Assembly (NCBI GenBank): GCA_964390645.1
Contig: CAYMLL010000049.1
Coordinates: 1 to 31,805, forward strand
Direction: 5' to 3'
Length of the DNA: 31,805 nucleotides
From: CAYMLL01 sp964390645
GTDB lineage: Bacteria; Planctomycetota; UBA8108
The position numbers and the translations under genes are program-made. Under the pieces are notes generated by a model. The model searched no databases, was not told where the DNA came from, and saw nothing but the letters and a program-made list of their open reading frames with translations. Positions 8,786-16,864 of the stretch are shown piece after piece. Within the stretch, counting starts at the first letter, position 1. Each line of letters begins with the position of its first letter.

Positions 8786-9942
8786 CGCTGATACACCGGC
8801 AGGCGGCTGTAAGGCATCTGCAGACAGAGCAGCGCGATCGACGTACCGTAGAGGTCGCCGCCGTCCGCGCCGTCCCACGAGCCGTCGGAGCGATCCTGCT
8901 CGACCATCAACAGCTCGGAGGCCTGCTTGTAGAAGCTCAGCCACGGCTTGCCGCCGAGCACGAACTTCGCCTGCGTCAGGTAGTACTGCACGTACTCGGC
9001 ATGATGGCCGTAGCCCCACTGCGCGTCGATGTTCGCGTGCATGTAGCGGCTGATACGGCGGATCAGCTCGGAGTCGTACTCGCCGGCATTCCACAGCGCG
9101 ACGACCGCCGCGCAGGTGACTCCCGGCCGCACCTGATAGCGACTGCTCGAGGCGCGGTACTTGACGCTGCCGTCGGGATTCGTCGACGCCTTCAGGAAGT
9201 TGATGCCGAGCTCGATGATCCTCTTGTCGACCTTGATGCCGACGTCGCGACAGGCCCGGAGCCCCTGCATCTGGGTGACGACGAGCGTGCCTTCATCCTC
9301 CCAGGAGTTCGGCGTGTAGCCCCAGCCGCCCACCTCGGTCTGCGACCCGGCGGTCAGCGTCACCGCGTTCTGCAGCACCTTGCGGATGCGCTCGCGCCGC
9401 GCCGCGTCCTTCTCCTGGCCGAAGATCTGCGCCAGGAAGGTCATCGCGAAAGCGTGCGAATACATCGGCCGCTGCTCACTCGCAGAGCGGTTGGAGATCA
9501 GTCCCGGGGCCCAGTACTCGTTGTTGAGACACTTCTGCAGCAGATAGCTCGTGATCCGCTCGATGTTCTTGGCGTAGGGACCGCGGGTCGGCGTGCTGCC
9601 ACTGGCGAGGAACGCCAGTCCGGCGAGCGAGGAGACCGCCGTCGGGTAGGTGTCGGAGCTCCAGGAGCTCTTGCCGTACGCACCGTCCGCACGCTGGCTG
9701 GCGGCGAGAAACGCCAGACCTCGCGCGATGCTCGTCTCGATCTCCTTGGTGACGCCGGCGGGGCGCTCTGCCGGACCGAGCTGACGCTGTGGACGCGCCC
9801 CCTGCCCTGTCCTCTTCGGGACCGTCCTCTTCTGCGCAACCGTCGGGGAGGATGCACTCACGACCAGGGCTGCGACGATCACCGGAACGACGAACCCGAT
9901 CCGCATCGCACCGCGACCACCGTTTCGAACCGACTGACTCAT
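8782..9942 (-). CDS. Secreted squalene cyclase/prenyltransferase-like alpha/alpha-toroid protein
   Basis: The start is ATG 9942 (MSQSVRNGGR), with AGGAAGTGGAG just upstream, giving 386 residues. A Sec signal peptide (MRIGFVVPVIVAALVVSA to about residue 37, ending PTVAQ) is followed by a basic linker. Repeated helical-hairpin units then follow with the Gln-x-x-Asp-Gly pattern of terpene-cyclase and prenyltransferase repeats (AASQRADGAYG; KASTNPDGSVKY; VEQDRSDGSWDG). I see no DxDD-type catalytic motif, so an enzymatic cyclase role is doubtful. A secreted toroid scaffold or binding protein is more likely. The gene heads the MoxR/VWA operon and is coupled to moxR by GTGA, which suggests it is a substrate, sensor or extracytoplasmic partner of that system. 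This is inference. Confidence 0.8.
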   Translation of the reverse strand: MSQSVRNGGRGAMRIGFVVPVIVAALVVSASSPTVAQKRTVPKRTGQGARPQRQLGPAERPAGVTKEIETSIARGLAFLAASQRADGAYGKSSWSSDTYPTAVSSLAGLAFLASGSTPTRGPYAKNIERITSYLLQKCLNNEYWAPGLISNRSASEQRPMYSHAFAMTFLAQIFGQEKDAARRERIRKVLQNAVTLTAGSQTEVGGWGYTPNSWEDEGTLVVTQMQGLRACRDVGIKVDKRIIELGINFLKASTNPDGSVKYRASSSRYQVRPGVTCAAVVALWNAGEYDSELIRRISRYMHANIDAQWGYGHHAEYVQYYLTQAKFVLGGKPWLSFYKQASELLMVEQDRSDGSWDGADGGDLYGTSIALLCLQMPYSRLPVYQR

Positions 9943-10059
9943 GCTCTCCACTTCCTGATCACGAGACGGAATCCTGGAGATTAACGGACACCCGAAGCAC
10001 GGACGACTCGCCCGCCACGAGCGCACGAGCGATCGTCTGACACTACTGGACGGCGTGAC

Positions 10060-10117
10060 CCGCCCGTTTTCCCGGCCGGAAACCATCCGTCTTCCAGGCC
10101 GGGAAAGGACCGGGCGG
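10060..10117. terminator. Long imperfect inverted repeat (stem-loop), terminator or regulatory
   Basis: A perfect 10-bp inner stem pairs tttcccggcc (10068-10077) with ggccgggaaa (10097-10106) around a 19-nt loop. A further 7-bp outer stem pairs ccgcccg (10060-10066) with cgggcgg (10111-10117) across a small internal loop. In the minus direction it lies about 150 nt after the dehydrogenase-like gene and about 120 nt before the toroid gene. No T-run follows, so it is not a textbook intrinsic terminator. An RNA leader structure or protein site is possible. Confidence 0.5.
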
Positions 10118-10121
10118 TAGC

Positions 10122-10134
10122 GCGTGAATCACGC
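10122..10134. promoter_or_regulatory. 13-nt palindrome, possible operator
   Basis: The sequence gcgtga-a-tcacgc is a perfect 6-bp inverted repeat around one central base. It lies next to the long stem-loop in the promoter region of the MoxR/VWA operon. Its size and symmetry suit a dimeric repressor, but no regulator is identified. Confidence 0.35.
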
Positions 10135-10266
10135 CGCTATCCGTCCGTAGCAGACTCAGCTTACGGGCGGCCCACGCACATCGCAACGTAAAGAACCGCA
10201 GCACCTTGACGACCGGAGCCGTCGACGCGAGAGCCCGACCGGGCCGTCGACGACGAAGGCTCGCGA

Positions 10267-11247
10267 TCAGTCCGCGGAAACGACGTGCTCCGGCTCACGG
10301 CCCGAGAGCACGTCGAGGACCCCACGCGCCGAGGCCCGCGCGGAGGCCTCGAACGCCTCGGGCGTCATCCCGGCGATGTGCGGCGTCAGAACGGTCCGTG
10401 GCGCGAGCGTCAGCGGATGACCGGCGGGCAGCGGCGCCTGCGTGAAGAGGTCGAGAGCGGCCCGGGCGCAGCCACCGCGGTGAAGCGCGTCGACGAGAGC
10501 CGACTCGTCGATGACCGCCCCCCGCGACGTGTTGATGACGCGAGCGCTCGGCGGCAAGAGCGCGAGGCGATCGGCGTCGATCATGCCACGTGTCTCGTCG
10601 GTGAGCGGCACGTGGAGGGTCACGAAGTCGACCTCGGGAAGGCAGTCGTCGAGCACGTCGACGAAGACCGCCGGGCCGCGGTACGCCCCCGCGTCGACGT
10701 ACGGGTCGTGGGCCAGCACCCGCATTCCGAGCCCGCCACCGGCCTTCTCGGCGACCCGGGATCCGACCCGTCCGAGCCCGACGACGAGCAGCGTCTTGCC
10801 GTGGAGCTCGGGGCCGAGAAACTGCTCCCGGGTGTACCGCACGCCGCTCCTGAGCGCGTCGTGCGCGGCGACGGTCTGCCGGCACAGGGCGAACATCAAC
10901 GCCAGCGTGTGCTCGGCAACCGCGTTCGAGTTCGCCCCGGGAGCCCACAGGACCGCCACGCCGCGCTCGGCGGCAGCGGCGAGATCGATGTTGTCGACGC
11001 CGACACCCGCCTTGGCGATGGCGCGAAGACGGGGCGCCGACGAGATCTCCGTGCGGCCCATCGGGAAGAGCCGCACGATGACCGCGTCCGCCACCGCGAG
11101 CTCCGCCCGCAAAGCATCGAACGTCGCCTCGCCACCGGACCGCCACGGCGCGATCAGCCGACATCCGGCGCGCTCCAGTTGCGCCAGCCCGGACGAGCCG
11201 ATCGGCTCGGGGACGAGCACGGTCGCGTCGCTGATGAGATCCTGCAT
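10267..11247 (-). CDS. D-2-hydroxyacid dehydrogenase-family protein lacking the catalytic Glu
   Basis: This 326-residue NAD-dependent D-isomer 2-hydroxyacid dehydrogenase fold resembles phosphoglycerate dehydrogenase without a C-terminal ACT domain. The Rossmann motif GLGRVG lies at 157-162, the substrate-binding arginine is in NTSRGAVID (R242), and the catalytic histidine is in TPHIAG (H290). The position of the relay glutamate, normally DVFxxEP, reads DLFTQAP, so Ala271 (codon 10435-10437) replaces it. Substrate-loop motif AGVGVDNID is intact. The start is ATG 11247 with GGAGG close upstream and GGAG further back. The gene diverges from a sulfatase. By family it would reduce a 2-oxoacid or oxidise a D-2-hydroxyacid in the cytoplasm. 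The missing Glu may mean low or altered activity. Confidence 0.85.
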   Translation of the reverse strand: MQDLISDATVLVPEPIGSSGLAQLERAGCRLIAPWRSGGEATFDALRAELAVADAVIVRLFPMGRTEISSAPRLRAIAKAGVGVDNIDLAAAAERGVAVLWAPGANSNAVAEHTLALMFALCRQTVAAHDALRSGVRYTREQFLGPELHGKTLLVVGLGRVGSRVAEKAGGGLGMRVLAHDPYVDAGAYRGPAVFVDVLDDCLPEVDFVTLHVPLTDETRGMIDADRLALLPPSARVINTSRGAVIDESALVDALHRGGCARAALDLFTQAPLPAGHPLTLAPRTVLTPHIAGMTPEAFEASARASARGVLDVLSGREPEHVVSAD

Positions 11248-11406
11248 CGCCTCCGAGCTCCCTGTCGAGCGTCGGTCTACGCGCTGCTGTGCGACAGTGC
11301 CAGGGTTTTCCTCGCGTCCGACCGTGAACACCGGACGAGAGGATCGGCGAGCGCCGGCGCCGCAGACTCCGTGATCCGGTCCCTCTGACGTCGCCCATCG
11401 GTTACG

Positions 11407-12816
11407 ATGCCCCGCATGACCGGTCCCGCCATGCTTCGTGCTCTGGCTCTCGCCGTCTTCCTGCAGACGCCGGCCCCCGCCGAGCCGCCGCCCAACATCG
11501 TCTTCATCATGGCCGACGATCTCGGCCACGGGCACCTCGGCTGCTACGGTCAGCGCAAGATCCGCACGCCGCACATCGATCGTCTCGCGACCGAGGGCGT
11601 GATCTTCAGCAACTTCTACAGCGGCTCGCACGTCTGCGCGCCATCACGAAGTGTCCTGATGACCGGCCTGCACACGGGGCACACGCCGATCCGCGCCAAC
11701 GGCAGCGGCAAGTCGTACCGCGACGACGACGTCACCGTGGCCGAGCTGCTGAAGCAGGCGGGCTACGCGACGGGCGCCTTCGGCAAGTGGGGGGGCGGCG
11801 TCGAGGGAACGGAGGGCCACCCGAACCGCCAGGGCTTCGACGAGTTCTTCGGGCAGCTGCATCAGGTGCACGCACACTTCTACTACCCGTACTGGCTGTG
11901 GCACGACGACCGGCGGCATCTCCTGCCCGGAAACGAGGGCGGCAAGCGCCGCAGCTACGCGCACGACATCATCCACGCCAGGGCGCTCGACTTCATCCGC
12001 CGCCACGAGGATCGGCCGTTCTTCGCGTACCTTCCGTACATCATCCCGCACGTCGAGCTCGTCGTTCCCGAGGACTCCGAGAAGCCGTACCGCGGCAAGT
12101 TCCCGAAGGTCGAGATCCGGGATCCGCGCCCGGGCTACATCGGCTCGGACGACGCCCTCGTGACCGTCGCCGGGATGATCAGCCGTCTCGATCGCCATGT
12201 CGGCGAGATCTCCGCGCTCATCGAGGAGCTCGGCCTAGACCGACGCACCCTGGTGGTATTCACGTCCGACAACGGCGCGCAGGGGGGGCCGTGGAAGCCG
12301 ATGAGCGACTTCTTCGAGGCCGGGGCCGGTCTGGCCGGATACAAGGGGAGCTTCCGTGAGGGCGGCATCCGCGTGCCGCTCGTCGCGCGCTGGCCGGGGA
12401 GGATCCCCGCGGGCCGCAGGAGCGACCATGTCGGCGCGTTCCAGGACATCCTTGCGACCCTCTGCGACATCGCGGGCGTCGCCCCGCCCGGGAGGACCGA
12501 CGGCATCTCGCTCCTGGCGGCGCTCACCGGCGTGGGGGTGCAGCGGCGACACGACCACCTCTACTGGGAGCACGGCCGCGGCAAGCGCCTCGCGCAGGCG
12601 CTGCGTCTGGGACGCTGGAAGCTGCTGCGTCCGCGCCCCGACGCACCGTGGCAGGTGCACGATCTCCAGACGGACCCCGGGGAGACCCGCGACCTCGCCC
12701 GCGAGAAGCCGGAGATCATCGCGCGGGCCCGGTCGATTCTGCAGACCGTCCGGACACCACCGCGCCGGCTCCCGAAGGACGCGAGGCGCCCCGGCATCGG
12801 GGACTACGTCCGCTGA
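11407..12816 (+). CDS. Secreted sulfatase (arylsulfatase family, formylglycine type)
   Basis: This sulfatase is up to 469 residues long. It begins with a short hydrophobic signal-like segment (MLRALALAVFLQTPAPA) and then PNIVFIMADDLGHG, which contains the calcium-binding aspartates D37 and D38. The active-site motif is CAPSR (C77), where Cys would be converted to formylglycine by a separate maturase. SDNGAQGG and the Lys/Arg-containing GSFREGG segments match later metal-binding and catalytic blocks of the family. Start choice is uncertain among ATG 11407, 11416 and 11431. None has a good ribosome binding site. It probably removes sulfate from polysaccharides or other esters outside the cytoplasm, and the substrate cannot be read from sequence. 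It converges with the SDR gene, 5 bp apart, and diverges from the dehydrogenase-like gene across 159 bp. Confidence 0.92.
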   Translation: MPRMTGPAMLRALALAVFLQTPAPAEPPPNIVFIMADDLGHGHLGCYGQRKIRTPHIDRLATEGVIFSNFYSGSHVCAPSRSVLMTGLHTGHTPIRANGSGKSYRDDDVTVAELLKQAGYATGAFGKWGGGVEGTEGHPNRQGFDEFFGQLHQVHAHFYYPYWLWHDDRRHLLPGNEGGKRRSYAHDIIHARALDFIRRHEDRPFFAYLPYIIPHVELVVPEDSEKPYRGKFPKVEIRDPRPGYIGSDDALVTVAGMISRLDRHVGEISALIEELGLDRRTLVVFTSDNGAQGGPWKPMSDFFEAGAGLAGYKGSFREGGIRVPLVARWPGRIPAGRRSDHVGAFQDILATLCDIAGVAPPGRTDGISLLAALTGVGVQRRHDHLYWEHGRGKRLAQALRLGRWKLLRPRPDAPWQVHDLQTDPGETRDLAREKPEIIARARSILQTVRTPPRRLPKDARRPGIGDYVR

Positions 12817-12821
12817 CCCCG

Positions 12822-13577
12822 CTACGCCATCATCATCCGCCCGCCCGAGGAGACGATCGTCTGTCCCGTCATGAAGCTCGCCTCCTCGCTGAGCAGGAAG
12901 CGGACGACGGACGCGATCTCCCCCGGCTCGCCGAGGCGACGCAGCGGCGTCTGTGAGACGATCTCGGCGTGCTTCTCGGGCGGCAGCACGTGCGCCATCT
13001 CCGTCTCGATGAGCCCCGGGCAGATCGCGTTGACACGGATCTTGTGTCCGGCGAAGGCGTCGGCGCAGCAGCGCGTCAGCGCCAGCACGCCGGCCTTGGA
13101 GGCCGCGTAGTGGATCTGCATCCCACGCGGCAGCAGCGCGGCGATCGACGAGATCAGCACGATGCTTCCGGAGCCTCGATCGATCATCTGGTCCTTGACG
13201 GCAAACACGGTCAGGTACGCGCCGTTGAGGTTGACGTCGATCGTCTCGCGCCAGAGCTCCCACGAGAGCCCGCTGTGGTCCGTGGTGTTGCTGATCGCGC
13301 CACAGTGCGCCAGGAAGGAGATCTCCCCGAGGTCCTCGTTCGTGCGTGCGACCATCGCGGCGACCTGGTCGGGCTGCGAGACGTCGCAGACCACGGCGAT
13401 GGCCCGACGTCCACGCTTCCGGATCTCGGCGACGGCGGACTCCGCCTCCTCCGTGCGCGACACGTAGCTGATCGCGACGTCGGCACCCTCCTCGGCGAGA
13501 CGCAGCGCGGTCGCGCGACCGATACCTCGCGAGCCTCCCGTGACCAGGGCGACACGATTCTCGAACTCTTCGCTCAC
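12822..13577 (-). CDS. Short-chain dehydrogenase/reductase (FabG-like)
   Basis: This 251-residue classical SDR has the nucleotide motif TGGSRGIG (residues 13-20) and the catalytic tetrad N116, S144, Y157 and K161 (YAASK). PGLIETEM and a C-terminal SGG complete the family pattern. The start is GTG 13577, overlapping the stop of the Ldh2-family gene as GTGA. It is the last gene of a three-gene dehydrogenase operon (14644-15651, 13574-14656, then this one). The resemblance to FabG/3-oxoacyl-ACP reductase is generic. Genomic company suggests oxidation or reduction of a hydroxyl in a small-molecule catabolic pathway rather than fatty acid synthesis. There is no signal peptide, so it acts in the cytoplasm. 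Confidence 0.9.
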   Translation of the reverse strand: MSEEFENRVALVTGGSRGIGRATALRLAEEGADVAISYVSRTEEAESAVAEIRKRGRRAIAVVCDVSQPDQVAAMVARTNEDLGEISFLAHCGAISNTTDHSGLSWELWRETIDVNLNGAYLTVFAVKDQMIDRGSGSIVLISSIAALLPRGMQIHYAASKAGVLALTRCCADAFAGHKIRVNAICPGLIETEMAHVLPPEKHAEIVSQTPLRRLGEPGEIASVVRFLLSEEASFMTGQTIVSSGGRMMMA

Positions 13578-14656
13578 GATCTGCCCTCCTGACTCTCGAC
13601 CATCCTCGCTGCGGTGTCCCTGCCGATACCGACGCTCTCGCAGGCCTCGAGCAGCCCGCTGAAGGTCTTCTCGTCGAGCTCGATACCGTCGGCCAGACGC
13701 TGCGCACGGTTGCGCTCCTCGATCTCTCCCGGCGACAGGATCTCGCCGTCCGGCGATGCCTTCGGCGACGCCTTGACGAAGTCGAGGAAGCGCGCGACCT
13801 CCGCCTCGAAGGCCTCACTCGACTGCACCCGCCCGGGGTCGACGACGACGGTCAGCAGTCCCTGCTCGAGCTGCGGTACGCCGGGACGCGTGCACGAGGC
13901 TCCGATCAACGCTCCCGCGAGGATGTCGACGGCGAGCGCCAGCCCGTAGCCCTTGTGACCGCCGAAGGGGAGGATCGAGCCCGGATCCGAGTAGAACTTC
14001 TCGGGGTCGTCAGTCGGCTCGCCGTCGCCGTCGATGATGCAGCCGTCGGGCAGCTTCTCGCCACGGTTGAGCGCCAGGCGGATCTTGCCCTCGGCGATGG
14101 TGCTCGTCGAGATGTCGAAGACGAAGTCGCAGCCGCGGGGATTCGGTACCCCGACCGCAAAGGGATTCGCGGAGATCCTGCGGTCCGTGCCACCGTGGGG
14201 AGCCTGCAGCATGCCGAAGCCGGTCGTGTTGACGCAGCAGATCGCGACCTTGCCGGCACGCGCGACGCGGTGGGCCCAGGCTCCGACGCGACCGACGTGA
14301 CCCGAGTTGCGGAGCCCGACGACCGCGATGCCGTGCTGCGTCGCCTTCTCGATCGCGAGGTCGGTCGCGCGGGCGGCGAGCGCCTGGCCGAGGCCCAGGC
14401 GGCCGTCGAGAATCGCGAAGGCGCCCTCGTCCAGAACCACCTGCGGCTCGCGATTCGCGAAGACCATGTCCTTGCGGAGCCACTCGATGTACCTGACGAC
14501 ACGGATGACGCCGTGAGAGTCGTGGCCGACGAGGTTCGAGTCGACGAGGTGCTCGCTGACCTCGCTCGCCTCCGCTTCGGAGCAACCCGCCGCCACGAAG
14601 ACCCTGGTGACCAGCTGCCGGAGCCGGTCGTGATCGAGTCGTCTCACCATTTCCAT
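13574..14656 (-). CDS. Ldh2/malate-L-lactate dehydrogenase family oxidoreductase
   Basis: This 360-residue protein belongs to the Ldh2 family (malate/L-lactate, ureidoglycolate and sulfolactate dehydrogenases; YiaK/ComC type), whose fold differs from the Rossmann hydroxyacid dehydrogenases. Conserved blocks are NLVGHDSHGV (41-50, with the catalytic histidine), GIAVVGLRNSGHVGR, the cofactor/substrate region HGGTDRRISANPFAVGVP, and LPFGGHKGYGLALAVDIL. The start is ATG 14656, overlapping the upstream gene by 13 bp. ATG 14650 is an alternative. It sits between a D-2-hydroxyacid dehydrogenase and an SDR in one operon. Ldh2 enzymes usually act on L-type 2-hydroxyacids with NAD(P), so together the pair could interconvert enantiomers through a shared 2-oxoacid (inference). 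Confidence 0.9.
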   Translation of the reverse strand: MEMVRRLDHDRLRQLVTRVFVAAGCSEAEASEVSEHLVDSNLVGHDSHGVIRVVRYIEWLRKDMVFANREPQVVLDEGAFAILDGRLGLGQALAARATDLAIEKATQHGIAVVGLRNSGHVGRVGAWAHRVARAGKVAICCVNTTGFGMLQAPHGGTDRRISANPFAVGVPNPRGCDFVFDISTSTIAEGKIRLALNRGEKLPDGCIIDGDGEPTDDPEKFYSDPGSILPFGGHKGYGLALAVDILAGALIGASCTRPGVPQLEQGLLTVVVDPGRVQSSEAFEAEVARFLDFVKASPKASPDGEILSPGEIEERNRAQRLADGIELDEKTFSGLLEACESVGIGRDTAARMVESQEGRS

Positions 14657-15651
14657 GCCGGGCCCAGATCCGCGTTGACGACATTGCCGCCAGGCCAGTC
14701 TTCTCGATGAAGACGGATGATGTTGTCGGGGGTCTCGAGGCCCATGTTCTCGATCGAGGTCGCGTCGGCTCCCCCGAGGTGGGGCGCGAGGACGACATTG
14801 CCGATGCCGAGAAGCGCGTGACCTGCGGGCAGCGGCTCCTCGACGAAGACGTCCAGACCGGCGGCCCCGATGTGCCCGGAATCGAGCGCCGCGACGAGGT
14901 CATCCTCGACGACGAGCCCGCCGCGCGCCGTGTTTATGAAGATGCTCCCCGGCTTCATCTTCGCGAAGAGGCTCGCGTCGAACATCGACTCGGTCGCGCC
15001 GTTCAGCGGGCAGTGGAGGCTGACAAAGTCCGAGCGCGCCAGCAGCCCGTCGAGGTCGACGATCTCGACGTCGTGGCCGGCGGCGAACTCCTCGTCGGCG
15101 AGCTCGTCGCACGCCAGCACCGCCATGCCGAGAGCGCGAGCGCGCACCGCGAGGCTGCGTCCGATGCGACCGAGCCCGAGGATACCGAGCGTACGACCAC
15201 GCAGCGGGACCAGATTGCTGCGGGGCCACTCACCGGCGCGCATCATGCGGTCGTGGTGCGCGATCGAGCGAGCGGCCGCGAAGAGGAGCGCCAACGCATG
15301 TTCGGCGACACACTCGTGGTTCGAGTTCGGGGTGATCGTCACGGCGACGCCCCGCGCCGTCGCCGCCTCGACATCGACACGATCGTAACCGACGCCGACG
15401 CGAGCGATGACACGCAGGTCCGGCAGCGCGTCGATCAGCTGCCGCGTGCAGTGCTCCCCGCCGGTCAGCACGCCGTGCGCGCCGCGCCACTCGGCGATGA
15501 CCTCGTCGACGCCCGTCGTGCCGAGGGTCACCTCGGGATTCGACGGATAGCGGACCTCGAAGCCGGCCTCGCGAAGTCGCCTGGCGTAGGAGCTCGAGGG
15601 GTCCTGCAGAGCCTGCGGAGTGATGAGCACGACGGGCATCCCCGACGTCAT
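14644..15651 (-). CDS. D-2-hydroxyacid dehydrogenase (phosphoglycerate dehydrogenase-like)
   Basis: This 335-residue NAD-dependent D-isomer 2-hydroxyacid dehydrogenase has the Rossmann motif GLGRIG (159-164) with an acidic D182 nearby that favours NAD. The catalytic triad is complete: R243 in NTARGG, E272 in DVFVEEP and H291 in APHLGG. The substrate loop reads ARVGVGYDRVD. There is no ACT domain, so serine biosynthesis is unlikely to be its main role. The start is ATG 15651. An internal ATG at 15639 is also plausible because a promoter-like TTGACA lies so close upstream. It is first in the operon with the Ldh2-family enzyme and the SDR. The substrate is unknown. Confidence 0.9.
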   Translation of the reverse strand: MTSGMPVVLITPQALQDPSSSYARRLREAGFEVRYPSNPEVTLGTTGVDEVIAEWRGAHGVLTGGEHCTRQLIDALPDLRVIARVGVGYDRVDVEAATARGVAVTITPNSNHECVAEHALALLFAAARSIAHHDRMMRAGEWPRSNLVPLRGRTLGILGLGRIGRSLAVRARALGMAVLACDELADEEFAAGHDVEIVDLDGLLARSDFVSLHCPLNGATESMFDASLFAKMKPGSIFINTARGGLVVEDDLVAALDSGHIGAAGLDVFVEEPLPAGHALLGIGNVVLAPHLGGADATSIENMGLETPDNIIRLHREDWPGGNVVNADLGPAWKW

Positions 15652-15676
15652 ACTCCGGTTGCGGGGAGCTTGTCAA
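15647..15676 (-). promoter_or_regulatory. Candidate sigma70-type promoter of the dehydrogenase operon
   Basis: On the minus strand, TTGACA (15676-15671) and TATGAC (15652-15647) are separated by 18 nt. The -10 overlaps the annotated ATG 15651, so transcription would begin near 15640. That would leave ATG 15639 at or next to the mRNA 5' end (leaderless), or the box is fortuitous. Confidence 0.3.
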
Positions 15677-15726
15677 TCCGCGGCGGAGACAATCCCGGCG
15701 TCAGAAAAGACCGGGAAGGACGAACC

Positions 15727-15741
15727 CGGGCGAGCTGCCCG
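15727..15741 (-). terminator. Weak hairpin after the transglutaminase-like gene
   Basis: A 5-bp hairpin, cgggc (15727-15731) with gcccg (15737-15741), lies about 50 nt past the stop of the lipoprotein gene. About 20 nt further, in the minus direction, comes a short T-rich run. This is a poor terminator candidate in an otherwise featureless 138-nt intergenic region. Confidence 0.2.
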
Positions 15742-15789
15742 TCCTCGTCGAACCCGGCCGCCTACTGCGGTCTCTCGAGGATCCGCGGA

Positions 15790-16803
15790 TCACATCTTCT
15801 CCACGAAGCGAAAGGTCTTGCCGACCTGCGGCGATCGCGACTTCGACTCCACCGCCCGACCGTCGACCTCGACGTGAGGGTAGATGAAGAAGTTCAGCGG
15901 CTCGTCCTGCTGCGGCGGCGACAGGACCAGGTCGCGACCGATCGACAGCGCGACACGATTCTCGCAGACGGCCCCGAAGTAGCTGTCCGACGTCGCAGGG
16001 CTCTTGTCGGCCTCGGAGACATCGACCGGACGCCAGACCTCGCCTTCGCGGTACCAGGCCCAGCAGTGATATCCGCTGATCGTCCCCTCGCTCACGTCCC
16101 GCGGAACCGGGAAGCCGATCTCGAGGAGTGACGGGATGCCCTCCGCACGAGCCATGGCGATGAACAGCGTGTGAAAGTCCGAACAGTTGCCTTTGCCGAC
16201 GTTGCAGACATGCTCGATGTCGCCGCGCCCCCAGCCAACCCCCGACTTGTCGTAGTCGACGTCGGCGAGCACGCGGTCGAAGATGCCCCGCGCCCGATCC
16301 TCGACGCTCTCCTTGCCCGCCGTGGCCGAGGCCGCGCGCTTCCTGACCTCGGGTATGAGCCGGGCTCGACGATCGCCCGCCAGCAGCCGCCCCCTCGCTC
16401 CCTGCGTCCGCAGGCTGGACACCTGTCGAACCGCGTGGCGCTCGACGTCGAAGGACACCCGCAGCTCGACTCTCCGCGGCAGTGGCGCGGCGAAGTCGAC
16501 GTAGACCATGCGGTTGCCGTGAACGGGCTCCTCGCCGACCTGGTAATCGGCCACGCCTTCGACCCTCAGGTTCGAGATCCGCTGCGCTTCATCGGACCGC
16601 GGCACCGGCACCCACACGCGCGCCAGCCTGGCGTCCGCGGGGAAGTCGCTGAGGGTGGTGAGGTACTCGAAGTGGAACGCGCGGCGTGCGGGAACCGCGA
16701 CGCCCCACGCGTCCACCGACGGCACCCGACAGCCACATCCGACGACGACGAGCCCGAGGGCCGGAGCGGCGAGGGTGATCCACCGGCTGTTCATGCGTTC
16801 CAT
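15790..16803 (-). CDS. Transglutaminase-like lipoprotein
   Basis: From ATG 16803 the product is 337 residues. An alternative start is ATG 16794, and an upstream in-frame ATG at 16839 is less likely. A short basic/hydrophobic leader ends in the lipobox VVGC (C23), so it is probably a lipoprotein. After an N-terminal beta domain (FEYLTTLSDFPADARLARVW), a transglutaminase-like papain fold carries the triad C207 in GKGNCSDFH, H246 in SGYHCWAWY and D261 in WRPVDVS. Bacterial members are usually proteases or amidases rather than cross-linkers. It is transcribed divergently from the LysR gene across about 107 bp that contain an AT-rich inverted repeat, so it may share that regulation. The substrate is unknown. 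Confidence 0.85.
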   Translation of the reverse strand: MERMNSRWITLAAPALGLVVVGCGCRVPSVDAWGVAVPARRAFHFEYLTTLSDFPADARLARVWVPVPRSDEAQRISNLRVEGVADYQVGEEPVHGNRMVYVDFAAPLPRRVELRVSFDVERHAVRQVSSLRTQGARGRLLAGDRRARLIPEVRKRAASATAGKESVEDRARGIFDRVLADVDYDKSGVGWGRGDIEHVCNVGKGNCSDFHTLFIAMARAEGIPSLLEIGFPVPRDVSEGTISGYHCWAWYREGEVWRPVDVSEADKSPATSDSYFGAVCENRVALSIGRDLVLSPPQQDEPLNFFIYPHVEVDGRAVESKSRSPQVGKTFRFVEKM

Positions 16804-16864
16804 TGGCCTCACGTCGCGAAGTTCCGACCGTACACGCATCGAAACACCGACCCGGCGCCGACTC

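Larger units (their letters stand above)
9943..10266. promoter_or_regulatory. Non-coding region upstream of the MoxR/VWA operon
   Basis: This 324-nt region separates the stop of the hydroxyacid dehydrogenase-like gene (10267) from the first operon gene (start 9942), both on the minus strand. It must hold the operon promoter and any terminator of the upstream gene. I see no convincing coding sequence. It contains a long interrupted inverted repeat (10060-10117) and a 13-nt palindrome (10122-10134), given separately. No consensus -35/-10 pair stands out. Confidence 0.6.
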
